64,000 bases of DNA. It comes from Ifrita kowaldi. Lineage: Eukaryota > Chordata > Aves > Passeriformes > Cinclosomatidae. A model generated the notes under the pieces. It ran no database searches. It saw only the letters and a program-made list of their open reading frames with translations, and was not told the DNA's origin. The position numbers and the translations under genes are program-made. The stretch covers positions 1,014,129 through 1,078,128 of the forward strand of contig VZRS01014440.1 of assembly GCA_013398055.1 (NCBI GenBank), given 5' to 3'. Positions within the stretch are counted from its first letter, which is position 1, and every line of letters begins with the position of its first letter. Shown in pieces: positions 26,501 to 38,632 of this stretch.

Positions 26501-28724
26501 CTTCATAGTAATTTCTGCTAATGTTACTTGCATTAATACTAATATTAAGAAATACATATTTCCAAGTGTAAGGAGATGGCTGTTTACATTTTATTTGTTA
26601 TAAGCATTAAACCACAAGAAATTTTATGGTTGTTCTTTCATCATCTGTCTTAAAGGTTATAATTTGCTCATTCTGTCTTGTTGTAGGTTGCTGTTGTTAG
26701 GGATTCATCTTCAAATTATCTCAATACTTTTCTTAGATGAATACCTAATTCTGCTTATATAAAAATACAATTACAATTTATAATTGACTTTTGAATCTCT
26801 TTGCATTCATTAATCCTGCTTTGTTTAAGCAATGATGTGATTTGAATATTAATAAAAGAAGCTTTCAGGGTTCAGTATCTCTGTACACATATTTTGGAGG
26901 GTGTTTGTTTATGATATAAAATATACTTCAGAAGTCAAAATTGTCATGTTATTGGTATTCCTGTGTAAGGGTTTAATTTTCAAGAGGAGCATTTGGATTC
27001 AACAGAAAGCCACAGTTATAAAGGCAGAGATGGAAAACCATTACTGTGGTGATGGGGGTGAGTTTTCATATGTCTCATTTTCAATGTATCTTGCCCTGGC
27101 ATGGGTTTGAATGTTGGTAGCTGGAGCAATCAAGTTTTTGATACTAATGACCTTCCACTTAATTGCGTGGCTCCTGAGCCATCCACTGGAAGTAGGGAGA
27201 CCATGCTACGCCTGCCCAGCCTTGTCAAATGCAACTGAGAATGTTTGGGCAAGATACTGATGAATAGAGACTACCTATCCTTTCACACTGAGGGCAACTA
27301 TCTAGGGAAGGAATTAATGCAGAAAATTCTTTTAAAGTGTCACAGAAACTTCTTTTAAAGTGTCACAGAAACATCCCATAGACAGAATGAAGTCAGTCTT
27401 TACTGATAGATCTTGACTTATCACCTCATTCCTGCTGAAACCTTTAAAATTCAAAGCTTTTGGAAAAACATCATGAGTTATCTGTGCTATGGCTAGGGTG
27501 TGTTTTATCTAGTAATTATTTTTGATATTCCTACTAACTGAAAATAATTGAAATCTATTTCATCAGCCTGTGCTTCATGTACATTCAGAACTTAAAATAC
27601 ACAGTCAGGTTTTGGAATTAGATACAAAAATTGGGACTCTTGGAAATAAATTCTAATCTGTGTTAACTATAAGATCCTCCATGGTTGCACATAAATACCT
27701 GCCATTTTGGTACTTATTTGGTATAACATTTCATAATACTGGAGAAATACTGAAAGTTATGAAGATTCTCAAGCCAGGATAATCGGCCTGTCATGCATTT
27801 TTGTTTTGGCATTCACCCTTACCTAACATGCCAGTGTAACAGGGCATGATGTGCTGTCAAGATGATTTGACAAGCCTGGGAAATTTCAAAGACAGTACCT
27901 TGTTGCCTGAGATTTTTTATTTATTAGTAAATTCCGAAGGAATTTTTAAAATATGCTCATTACCCTGTTTGCATTGTCCATTTGGGTTAGTGAGCACAGT
28001 GACATTAAAATGTTTGTTTCCAGCAGCCTGGAGCTGGCAGCATACAGGGAACTACTGGGAGCAAATAGCACAGGATCCATGACTGGTTTCTCTTTACTTC
28101 CTTGACTCTGTATTTTTAGTTTGCATAATAATGCCTCATGACCTTGATCTTTACTAGGTCATCTGTTACAATAATATGCTAAAAATAATAATTATGGAGA
28201 ATTTGTTTCAGTTTGAAACTTGAATTTTTTTCAAACTTTGGAAAGGAGCAGGGAGACTGCTCCTCTGTCTTCATCATGATAAATCACAAAGTTGAAAGTA
28301 CAAATACTTTTCTGTGCTGCTGAATGTCCTTCCTGCAAGATTAAATGACAGCAACAAATACAAGTAAATATATTCCTCTATGCCTTGACAGACAGAACTA
28401 AAAAAAATCCCACTAGACTTGTATTCGATTATAGATCATGATGGAAGTGTAGTGCAAGTTCCCGTATTATTAGCCAAACAAAAATGCATTATACAGTTCC
28501 CACAATTTGTGCTGAAACAACCTGTATGTTACTGTTGAATGAGGAATTACAATGAACAGGGAATTATAGGAATGTAGCTATACCTAATCTCAGGCCTTCC
28601 TAATCTATTGATGCAGTAGGGTAGTAGTAGGGTTCCTTATATGAACTGGGAATCTCCTAGATTACCATAACATGATGTTTATCATGTGTGAAGGAGTTCG
28701 ATGCTGTCTTGAAGCATCAGATCT
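17566..28724. other. AT-rich non-coding DNA, no gene seen
   Basis: An 11-kb run without a recognised gene or interspersed repeat. Small structures include a repeated 14-mer TAATCCAGTGTGAT at 21953 and 21989 and a 23-bp tandem duplication at 27327. Open frames, the largest 124 codons at 20779-21153 (plus, cysteine- and leucine-rich with no family match), have no supporting evidence of being coding. The stretch at 22600-23000 is less AT-rich and could be a conserved element, but this cannot be judged from one genome. Confidence 0.6.
27327..27372 (+). repeat. Perfect 23-bp tandem duplication
   Basis: A 23-base unit starting TTCTTTTAAAGTG and ending CACAGAAAC is present twice, back to back (27327-27349 and 27350-27372), without mismatch. 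The identity of the copies suggests a recent slippage or duplication event. Confidence 0.95.
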
Positions 28725-29145
28725 ATTCTGTATCCACTAGGTTGGAAGAGACCTCCGAGATCATGGAGTCCAACCTATGACCAAACACCACCTTGTCAAC
28801 TAAGCCATGGCGCTGAGTGCCACGTCCAGTCTTTTCTTAAACACCTCCAGGGGTGGTGACTCCACCACCTCCCTGGGCTGCCCATTCCAATGCCCATCAT
28901 AATTTCTGGGAAAAACTTCCTCATGTCCAACCTAGACCTCCCCTGGTGCAGCTTAAGTCTGTGTCCTCTTGTCCTGACACTGGTTGCCTGGGAGAAGAGA
29001 CCGACCCCCACATAGCTATAGACTGCTCTCAGGGAGTTGCAGAGAGTGATAGAGTGTTCCCTGAGCCTTCTTTCCTCCAGGCTAAACATCCCCAGATCCT
29101 TCAGCTGCTCCTCGTAGACCTTTTGTTCCAGACCCTTCAGTATGG
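28725..29145 (-). mobile_element. CR1 LINE, 3' end, antisense
   Basis: On the plus strand this reads as the complement of CR1: GGTTGGAAGAGACCTCCGAG, ATCATGGAGTCCAACC, then GGTGACTCCACCACCTCC, CTGGGCTGCCCATTCCAATG, CTCCCCTGGTGCAGCTTAAG, GGTTGCCTGGGAGAAGAG and CTTCAGCTGCTCCTCGTAGA. The element's 3' end is therefore at the low coordinate. It is among the least decayed CR1 copies in the window, which suggests a younger insertion. The 122-codon open frame on the minus strand (28796-29164) is derived from this repeat and is not a gene. Confidence 0.93.
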
Positions 29146-29210
29146 TTACAACAGGCAGACACAACTAGTCTGATGTTATTTCAGTAGTTGATCTGGGTGG
29201 GTGTTATGTA

Positions 29211-29465
29211 GAACCATAGAATATCTCAAGGTGGAAGGGACACATAAGAATCAGCATAAGTCTAACTACTGCTCCTCACACAGCTACCTAACATTGAATC
29301 ATATGAATAAAAGCATTGTCCAGGTCCTCCTTGGTCTGTAACAGTATGAGTGCTGTGACCACTTTCCTGGGAGGCCTGTTCTAGTGATGGACCCCCCTGT
29401 CAGTGAAGAACTCCTTGTTAATATGAAATCTGAATGGTCCCTGGTACAGCATCATTTGAAACCGT
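29211..29465 (-). mobile_element. CR1 LINE, 3' end, antisense (second copy)
   Basis: Starts with the complement of a CR1 tail (ACCATAGAATATCTCAAGGT then GGAAGGGACACATAAG), then shows CATTGTCCAGGTCCTCCTTG and CAGTGAAGAACTCCTTGTTA, which follow CR1 3' UTR order. It is separated by only about 65 bp from the preceding CR1, has the same orientation and belongs to a visibly different and more diverged subfamily. Confidence 0.8.
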
Positions 29466-30899
29466 ATTGTCTACCCATTTAGGTTCTGGCAAGTAAGAAA
29501 GTGCAGGGGTGTTTTGTAACATTTGTGATTGGCTGGATACGAGCTGAAATGAGCTGGTCTCAGTACTGCAGTTACAATAGACCTGCTCTGAGGATGGCTT
29601 TGCCAGAAATTCTGTCTTCCCCTGTAGTTTTCTCTGAACTGTTCAGACCAACAGAGGTCTGCATGTGTCAGAAAATGATTGTCCAAGAACCTAAATTACG
29701 ATTAAACACAAAATTCTCATCTCTAAACATCTTTAAGCTTTGCCGTTACAGTAGTGGTAGATTGTGCTTGATAAGGTAGGATTAGGAATTTGTGTGTTAC
29801 TAGTTCTGGATAATTGCATGCTGTGTTTTGAACTCATTTTAAATTCACTTCATGTCAGCATAACAATGCAAAATGCGACAGAGTGGAACCAATCTGTCCT
29901 AGCTAATACCAGATCTCTAGATGTGTATTCATGTTTTAATGCATGCTCTATGATTGCATCAATAGTTATTATATTTTTTTTTACTGGTGTAATAGTTTAT
30001 ATAAATTTTCATAATCTGTTGCTCTTGCTTTCATAGGACTCTTAAGTAAGAGAGAGGTACCTGTTAATAGAAAAAAGAGGCTTCTTTGTAATAAAAAATT
30101 GAACTATTTTAAAATTCAGAAAATTGTTCATTTTCCGTGTGGCTTTGTTGCTCAATTGGAAAAAAAAAAAGCTCTGAAGCCCTTTGAACTTCTATTTTCC
30201 CCCAGAGACTTTTTATTTCAAATACAGTATGGTATCTGTCAATAGAGAATCAGATGAATTGCTGTGTTTCTTAGCAAATGAGACTGAAAGAAGGTCAACA
30301 AATAACCAAAATGTTTTATTTTGTCAGATATTTTCTCATATCATTACTTTCCATTTCCTTTCATATCTTTTATAAATATGTGTTTTTCTTTAAGAACACT
30401 AGATATCAGCTACTTCCGATGTTATACATCTCCACAGCAAATGGTGATAATCATGTTCACAGAGGTACACAAATACATCAGGACATATTAGTTTTAATAC
30501 TGATCAAAAATCCTCTGGAATTATTGCAAAGTTTGGTTTTTTTTTTTTTTAGTGGAGTTTCAGTGGAGATTTTGTTCAGGCCTAATGATCTCAACTACTT
30601 TGGTCATTTCCATTGTGTTCAGGTTATTCCCAATTTTTAATTCTGTTTGAATTCTTTTTTTTTAATCAGTGTTTTCTAAAACTTTGTATCCATCATGAAT
30701 TAAAACTGGCAAGCATAGTGGAAATTTCTGATTACCTGATTTTATTTGTCAAAAATAAATGAAAAGCCAACGAATTCTGTTCTGCTGATAAATATCTTTG
30801 ATCTCAGTAGTAGCTCAAGTTAATTAGGAAAATATGTTTCCAGAAAAATCAGTTTTCTTTTCTCCTTTGCATTGTCTGGTTGTACTCTGATAAAAGCAT
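29466..30899. other. AT-rich non-coding DNA, no gene seen
   Basis: No gene or known repeat recognised. Open frames here (up to 120 codons, 30278-30640) translate to AT-driven Phe/Ile/Leu/Lys-rich sequence without domains. Confidence 0.6.
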
Positions 30900-31345
30900 A
30901 TTACGCTATTAAATTTTGAATTTGGTCCCAGTGCTCTAGGTGATACTATATCTATCACTTCATTAATTTTACTGTAAATTTCATTAATGAGGTCAAGGGA
31001 GAGTCTTATGTTATTGTTTGAGTGTCTCTTTCTATGAATTAATTTTGGTAGGAATCTATTCTAATAATTTTTGCTATTGCTTGTGTGAGTATTTTGCAGG
31101 CTGAATTAATTAAGAAAATTGGCCTATAATTACTGCCGTTACCCATATCCTACCAGGTTTTAAAATTACAGAAATAATTATGGTCCTAAGAGAGTCAGGC
31201 AACTTTTCAAATGTTGCATTATACATGCTATACTAAATGCCATGGAAGACTTGGCTAAAATATTAATGCATCTCAGCTGAAAATCCTAATGTGTCTTTCG
31301 GCTAAGAGCTTTGCTTATAGATAGAATTATTTTGCTTGAATTTTC
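30900..31345 (-). mobile_element. Decayed L1-clade-like reverse transcriptase fragment
   Basis: Read on the minus strand in shifting frames, the translation follows the L1 ORF2 reverse-transcriptase order. First comes a KLPDSL...ILKPGR segment (about 31190-31145), then after a one-base frame slip SNYRPIFLINSACKIL (about 31132-31085). A further slip gives NRFLPKLIH and then HSNNNIRLSLDLINE (about 31062-30975), followed by IVSPRALG (about 30945-30925) at the place of the family's SLDAEKAFD motif. L1 consensus has KPGKD, NYRPISLLN..KI, LP.LIH.DQTGFI and NIR.LLDLI at matching spacing, apart from a probable deletion of the DQTGFI segment. CR1 has different wording at these positions. Frameshifts and stops make it a dead relic. 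A Tx1-type or other L1-related element is the main alternative. Confidence 0.68.
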
Positions 31346-34300
31346 AGAAAGTCTGTAGTTCTGATGGTCTGCAGACCTGCAGAAGGGTTTGTTTTTTGCT
31401 GCAAAATTGAACCAGTTGATGCACGCATAATACTGGTTTTCATAGTAAATACCTAATATCAATTTCATTTGTGTTTTAGTCTGTAGAAGCTTCAAATACT
31501 GGAAGGAGACATCTGTGAAGACATTTAAGTCAGTGAAAAGAGGAGAAAAGAGCCGCTTCTTGGGAAATGGCATTTCTCAGAACAATAATTTCTTCAACAA
31601 TGATGTAACTCTTAAGTGTTTTTAACAGCCTGTGCTCTACTATATGTACTATCTTTTTTTATATTTTCTTTCTTTCATTAGAATGCCTATATTAAAAGAA
31701 AGCAAGTAACATCTGACAAAATTATATAAGGACTCCCGAGCTACCTTTAGACTTGCTGTTACTGTTTTTAAGCCTTTGGATGCTAATGGTGACTTCTGTG
31801 TGGCGCAATTAACCTGCACTGCATTGATTGTACAGTTTCAGGTCTCACAGTACCAGGTGGCTTAGGGAAGGGGCTATGTGAAGCAGAAGATTGGCTTCTC
31901 TCCTGCTTCTGGAGGAAGTAAAGTGAAGAGGGAGACTGAAAAGAAAGCAGCCACAGAAAATACATATCCAGCCCCAAGGCAGTTTGTTGATCCAGGCTGT
32001 TAGACTTCTGCCTTTTTGTGGTTTCCAAAGTCAAACATTATGTAGAACCTATAAGTTCCTCTGCTGCAATGATTTTTTTTTTCTGTAAAACCCCGAAGGT
32101 GATCCTGGCACTTGATTCTGAATTAAGCCCTTTTACCTGAGTGATAGAAAAACTAGATAATAGAGTCATGATCATAGTGGATCTCTTGAATCTTATGAGA
32201 AATCTACTAGTATAATTTTTCTCCCCACTCCTTGCATTGTCAGTCTTTACATGCTATTTTATATCTGTGTTTCATCTTTACCCGTTCCATTTCCTGAGGC
32301 TTTACGATAGACTCTTTTTGCCACCTGGCTCCTGACGAGTGCAGTCACCCACAGCCCGTCTGACAGCCTGGTGTCTCAATGCATTTCAGGGGGAAAAGGA
32401 GTAGACAAGCTGAAAACAGCTTTTACCCTGCTGCCTTACAGCAACTTCATATGTCAGTGGTTCAGAAAGGAGATGATGGAGGATTTAGTGACAGTTGCAG
32501 TGGGCAAGGGTCAATCTCTGCACTCTGAAAACAAGCTGAACCTTCTTTGTGTCTGTCTGTGACACAGTCCTACCTCACGAATAACTGAGGTTACTGGTGA
32601 ACATTGACAACATGTAGCAAGTGGGTAGAATTTCCTGTCCCCTGTGAACATCTATCTTTTGGATTCACCTGAGGCAAGGATCAAGTATCCCCCCAGATAA
32701 TAGAGGTGAACAACAAAAAAAAGAAACATGAAACAACTGAATAAAAACCTAAGTACTGAGAGGAGCTAAAGCAGGAAACATATAGAGAGATCCCAATTCA
32801 GAAACTCTTTTCCTTAATTGACTCAATACTGCAAAGAGAAAGGCTTAATATACAGTTTATGCCTTATGCTCTACGACGGATTTACAAGAAGAATGGCTCG
32901 TTGACCTAAGTAATTTTACATTATTAGTCTTTGTGAGTTGCCCAAAACCAATCTCATTTCCTCCTCTAAGAAACAATAAGATAACATAACAAATCTTTTT
33001 TCCCATGCATGTGATGTGTTCAAGAATTGTGGGTAATCATTGTTCTTTCTGCTAATAAAAATCGCACATATTTGATATGAGCCTATTTCCAGATATAATA
33101 TAGTTTTTTTGTGTATTGACTCTAAGAACTTGGCATTTTTCTGGTATAATCTTAGCGAAATGGGACATCTTTTATTATAATCTGCATTGAAATTTTGAAT
33201 ATTACATTTGGATTAAATTTGCACACTGCTGAAAACTCAGGGTCCTATTTTCAGGTATTTAAAAAAGTTTAGGATGCACTGCCAGCAACACCAGCTTTGT
33301 TTTCCTACAGTGATTGCATCTGTTTCTGTTTCTTTCCAGTAAACAAGTTCTATGGGTTGGTATTGGACACACTTGGATGTGCCTACCATATTGGATTCTT
33401 CCAACTCTTTCAAGCATTTCTCCACCTAGTTTTGAGTCCCACTTAGGTGTAGAAATGAAGCTGCTCAGATCTAGAAAATGATGAATTAAAAAAAATAAAC
33501 ACCTTCTTCCAAGATCAGATAAGAAGGAAAGCACGTCTTCTTTGGCCTTTTCTGATGCTTTTACTGGATTCACAAAATTGTCCCATCATAAAGTTGCTTA
33601 TCTATTCTCATCCACTTTTTTATTTCCCAATTTTTCACATTTTTACTGTTTTTTTATGTTTCTGACTGCTTTTTTGTTTCTTTTATCTATGCTTATTAAG
33701 AAGGTGGCAGATCTTCCCCCCCACTTTTGTTTTACCTCAAGCATTTTAAAATTTTTAGGTGTGCCCTGCAATTTTTTTTTGTGAGTGGTAGTTTTACTAC
33801 CCACACTGAACAGTTCCACCACACTCATAGGTTTACATTTCTGTCAGGAGAGGCTGACGTGACAGAGCGGTAGGATATTAATGACTGAATTTGCATTATA
33901 AAAAGGGAGTTACAATATTGAAGCAATGGAAGTCATCATATTGCATGAAATATGCTGGATTTGAAGTATGGAAATGTTAAATTCGGGATTTTTAATTACT
34001 GAAAAGAAAAACAAGTAGGATCTCTTAAACCTCAGAGATTAAGTACTAAGAAAATTAATCAGGGTGGAAAAAGACCCCACATGTTTGCAGTTCCTATTTT
34101 GTCTAGCTAATGACTTGAGTAACCTAAATAATGCTGGCATTATCAAAATGGATTAGCAAATATTTATGCTAGCCTGACTGTTCAGCATGCCTGCACGGAT
34201 GAATATAAACATCTTGTGGGAAAAGGCTAAATTTGCACAGGCTTCAACCTGCATTGTGTAACAGGACATAACTTCTTAATATTTCTGATTGCCTAAGATG

Positions 34301-37300
34301 AATTCTAATGAGCACATTTTTATAACCTAGATCATTAGATGGACGTAAAATACTCCTCCAGCAAGTGTTTGTGGAAAGGATTCTTAACAAATGAATTGCT
34401 AAACCTTTGAGAGCTTCTTCATGCATTCATTTACATGCCTTTGTAATAAAACAACCACGATTTGCTAGAAAATAAACATGAGACCTAGAATTCGACCAAA
34501 TTAAAGAATATTTTCTGCCTTCACTTACTATTTGAGTAAAGTGTCACTTTTCTTGGAATGAGAAAACTGTATCTAGAACTGACTGAATTCAAAATTGAGG
34601 AAGAAGTGCGTCTTTCAGATATCAACTTCCCACAGAAATGTCATTAAAGTGGTGTTTATGGACCCAGATGAGAGTAAACTATAGCCTGTTGGATAGGGCA
34701 GCCACTAAAAGCTGGAAAGTTGTATGATGGAAAGCTATTTTATGTACAAAGATTTGTGCACTTGATTCAAAGCTGGATTATGAACAAAGTTCTTCACCGT
34801 CTGAAGCGAATGGTCTACATAGCAGGATAAAGAACTAATATCTGTTGAGCCAAAGGTAAACGATTAACGTCAGGAAGAACAACTCTATAAACTCAAAATC
34901 AAGCTTCGAAACCTTAGTATTTTACTATATATTGCCTTGCAGTCCAAAAACAATCTACACTCAGTGATAACACAGCTCTTGTATTTTCTCCCTAAAGCAT
35001 TCCCAACACTGACATGAACAATGTAGTGACGTGGTGTTTTGCACCATTTGCAAAGCATCGTAAATTAATGAATCCATCAGCTTTGCTCTGCTCAACAGGG
35101 CAGTCCCACCATATGCACACATTAGGACTCTCCGTGATCATCTACTTGGGGTACATCTACAGAACCTCTACAATATAATATATTAAGTAGTTTTTCTTTC
35201 CTATATCCGTCTTTGTTTTCATAATAATCAGAGATCATGATGATACTTTGCAGTACGTCTTCCAAATAAATCTCTTCTATGGATTCCCGTGTGTTTGTGG
35301 AATTTCTAGTATAGCAAAACAAAACAAAAAAAGATATAATCTGGGGCTTCTGTGTTCTTTGATGTTATGGAATATACAAACAGAGGGATCTCTACAAGGT
35401 CAGTGAGATAGTGTCCTAGAGCCAGGCATGGCTGATAACGAAAGACAGTACTGCTTAAGGTAAGGCAGACAAAAGCCGGGAAACTGAGAGGATACTAGCA
35501 GAAGTGCTAGAATGGAAATGTGGTAAAATACTGAGCCAAAAGGCTAGATTGAGAGCCTGTCCAACAACCAGGCTAAAGATCATTATCTGTATTACAAGAC
35601 AGAGAAATGGGAACAAAGGGAAAGACTAAGGCCAGTTTGGGGATGGTAACAAAAAGATAGGAGGCTGGAGTAAGGTAACCTTAGGCCAGTCAGACTTAAA
35701 ACCACAGAGAGAGTTCCTGGAGTGTGTCTGCAGTTGAATGACACTTTTCATGGATTGTAGCTGCTTGGGTTGTGTAATTTACCTGATGGAACGAAGCTAT
35801 GAGTGTGGCCAAAAGATCAATCTGAAACTTTCAAGTGGACCCAGCAAGTAAAATGTCTCAGTTCTTAAAGACATGGGACTGAACTCTGCAACACAGAGAT
35901 GTCCAGCCTAGATCAATGCATCTCCTAGAAGGATGCTTAGTTAACATGGTGTTTTTCTTTTCATAATTTTCATCACTAGGATGTTTTTCTCACTGTGTTT
36001 GAAATAAATACAGTATTTACACTTATTTTCCTTTTGTTTTTAATTTAAAAATCCATTCATAATCTTATCTTTTCCATGATCAAATTTTGGTTAGGCTGTG
36101 TTTCTTTTCAATTTCTTTCCAAGCTGGACGAATTCAAAATACTTCAGCTGAAACATGAGGTGCTAAAATGGTGTATTTTTTTTTAAGGTTGCTCTAATGT
36201 ACATCAATATTCTTACTTTAGTTGGGTCAGAGGTAAGCAGTTATAATTCTTTTCTTTCTATCGAAAATGAGTGTTCCTACTGTTCAGAAGATCACATTCT
36301 GAACATCAGAAACCATTGTGTTGTATTTGCATCGATTTTTGCAGTCTATGGGAATGTTACTAGTTTGCTTTAAAGCTAAGCATGACATATCTAATAATTA
36401 ACCTCCAAAAGTAAGTTAAGGACTCTTTTTCAGCCATTCTTTCATCTCTTGAAAACCCAACTTTTTTCAACGATGTGAACTTCGAAGGTATGAATAATGC
36501 AGACTGATTCTATACTTCTTTTTAACACTCTACCAAAATCTTGATCTATTTTTTTTTCCTTTTTTGTGGAGGTAGGGAGCCAAGAGAAAAGAATAATTGG
36601 AGAAAGAGAGGAAATAGAGTTACTTTTCACTTGTAGACATCGAGAGAAACTTTGGACTAAGAAATATCTATTAACTGTAGAAACGGCAGGTGATGACAGC
36701 ATGAGTCCATTTTTCCCCTTCAATGAGTAAGATCCTTAGAAAAGTTTTGCTTGAGGATATCAATAAATCTATTCTGTGCAAAAATCTGCCATGATACAAT
36801 ACTTTACATCACCAAGGAAAAGTTTTTCTTTTTTCCTTCACTCATTCATTACTTATCTAGGCTTTAACCTTTCCAGCATCCCCTGAGTTAGCTTACAGTA
36901 CAGGCTTTTCTACAATGATTTACGCATCACATGATTCATAATAGGCTACCCTTTTTCTAAAATAAGCCCCTAAGTCATTTTGATTTGCCCTTTCTAAAAT
37001 ATTTTTTTACAGCAGTTGATGCCATTTTTTTCCGTGATTAAACAAAACCACTTTCGCAGTGCATAATTTTATTAATGCCTTTTTTATAAGCAAGTTGAAC
37101 TTGGCTTACAACTATGCATAGTAAAAAGTTGGTAAGCTTAGCAATAATGTACTATATTTTTCATCACCACATGAAATAACCTTATTGGTATCAAGAAATA
37201 ATAGCATCTTTGTAGCCATAACCCACAAACTTTCTGAACTGAGACACATATGGCTAAGAATCTGGTGGTAGAGTGTGCCTGGAGGCTGAAGGACATCAGC

Positions 37301-38560
37301 TGCACTGTGTCCTGGGAGGTCCAGGTCTTCTTTCTGCCAGCCAGTGTATGATTTCATCTCTGCTTCTGCCTGCTTTCAGACTGTGAGCATATTTTCTATA
37401 TTTTGCCAGAAAATCTCATACACAAATTGAAGTGAAATGGAAAATCAGTCATTTTAAATACAGACCATCTATCTAGTGCACGCTAGTTTGCTTTCAGGGG
37501 CATACTGTTAGTGTGTTAGACCTGAACAGAAAAGTTCTCTTGAGATGTTTTGTTGCAGTCAGATTCTTGGCTAGAAATAAAATTGATTTTGGTGAGTTCA
37601 CTGAGAAAAGTATTAGAAATGCACTGAAGAAAAAGAGCTTATAACATATTTTTATTTATTTTTACAGTCTTCAATTATGGCAGTGACAACACATGAATTG
37701 TAGTTTCTATTGGAAATTGTTTGCTTTAATTTCATTCATTTACAGAATGCTTTTCTAATGTACTCCCCAGAAGATATTGAAAACTTTGAAATGTTGATGT
37801 TTTCTATATAATTGATATCTTCAATTTTTTAAATATAATCATTAATAAAAAGACCAGTTGCATTTAAGACAAAGATAAGATACTAAAATAAAAAATCAGA
37901 TGTGTGGTATCTGACAATGTCTAAATGAACTTGATACAGGGAAGATACTACTGGAATCATAATTAGACAAATTATTTCAGCTTGCCAATTACTGCACATA
38001 AACACTTAAAAGCAGAGATGAACCATAATGAGCTAACTATTACTGAACTAATATTTAGCTGTAATTAATGATTATTTCTAATATTTTGAAGTTCTAATTT
38101 TTTAACCAATATTCTATCCACTGAAAAAAAAAATCCCTAATGAGAGATGTTGTTTCTTGTCTTTCTAAGTCACCAGAAGAAATTCCTAGAAATAAAATGG
38201 GAGATAAGTTCATCTGGAGAAAAAAATTCACAAAAAAATTGAAAGGAGCTGATAGACTACAACTTTCCAAAACTGTAGTTTCTAACAAACTTTGCTGTTA
38301 ATTTAGAATAAAACATTTTAAGTACATTGAAATATTTATCTTTAACTAGAAAAAACATGTAAATGAGACAAGAAGGCATATCCAAATTATATTTTATCTC
38401 AAACTTTGTTTTTAATTAATTATGTCAACATTTTCTTGATTAAAGGGGAACACCAATGGCTAAGCATAGCAAGCAATCTTGGAGGCAGAAAATCTAGTTT
38501 GCTTGTTTTTTTGGATCTTAGACTACTGGAGACAATTAGAAGTTTGACAATTATAGTCTG
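31346..38560. other. AT-rich non-coding DNA, no gene seen
   Basis: No gene recognised. The one compositionally different patch (35395-35945) is listed separately. Open frames are at most 104 codons and lack domains; several are homopolymer-driven. Confidence 0.6.
35395..35945. other. Purine-rich, less AT-rich patch of unknown identity
   Basis: About 550 bp stands out from its surroundings by higher G content and abundant AGG/GGA/CAG words, with TA-rich DNA on both sides. No open frame of note crosses it and I do not recognise a repeat family. An old LTR or retroviral internal fragment, another dispersed repeat, or a conserved non-coding element are all possible. Confidence 0.3.
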
Positions 38561-38632
38561 ACAAAATGGTTTGGGTTGGCAGGGACCTTAAAGGTCATCC
38601 AGTTCCAGCCCCACTGCCGTGGGCAGGAGCAT
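38561..38632 (-). mobile_element. CR1 LINE, very short 3' end, antisense
   Basis: AAATGGTTTGGGTTGGCAGG, GACCTTAAAGGTCATCCAGT and TCCAGCCCCACTGCCGTGGG form the complement of the CR1 terminus. Similarity ends about 70 bp in, so this is a severely 5'-truncated copy. It stands alone in unique DNA. Confidence 0.9.

Noticed and set aside
28796..29164. 122-codon minus-strand open frame and a 106-codon plus-strand frame over the same place
   Set aside because: Both lie in the 3' end of a CR1 element, whose G+C content leaves frames open by chance.
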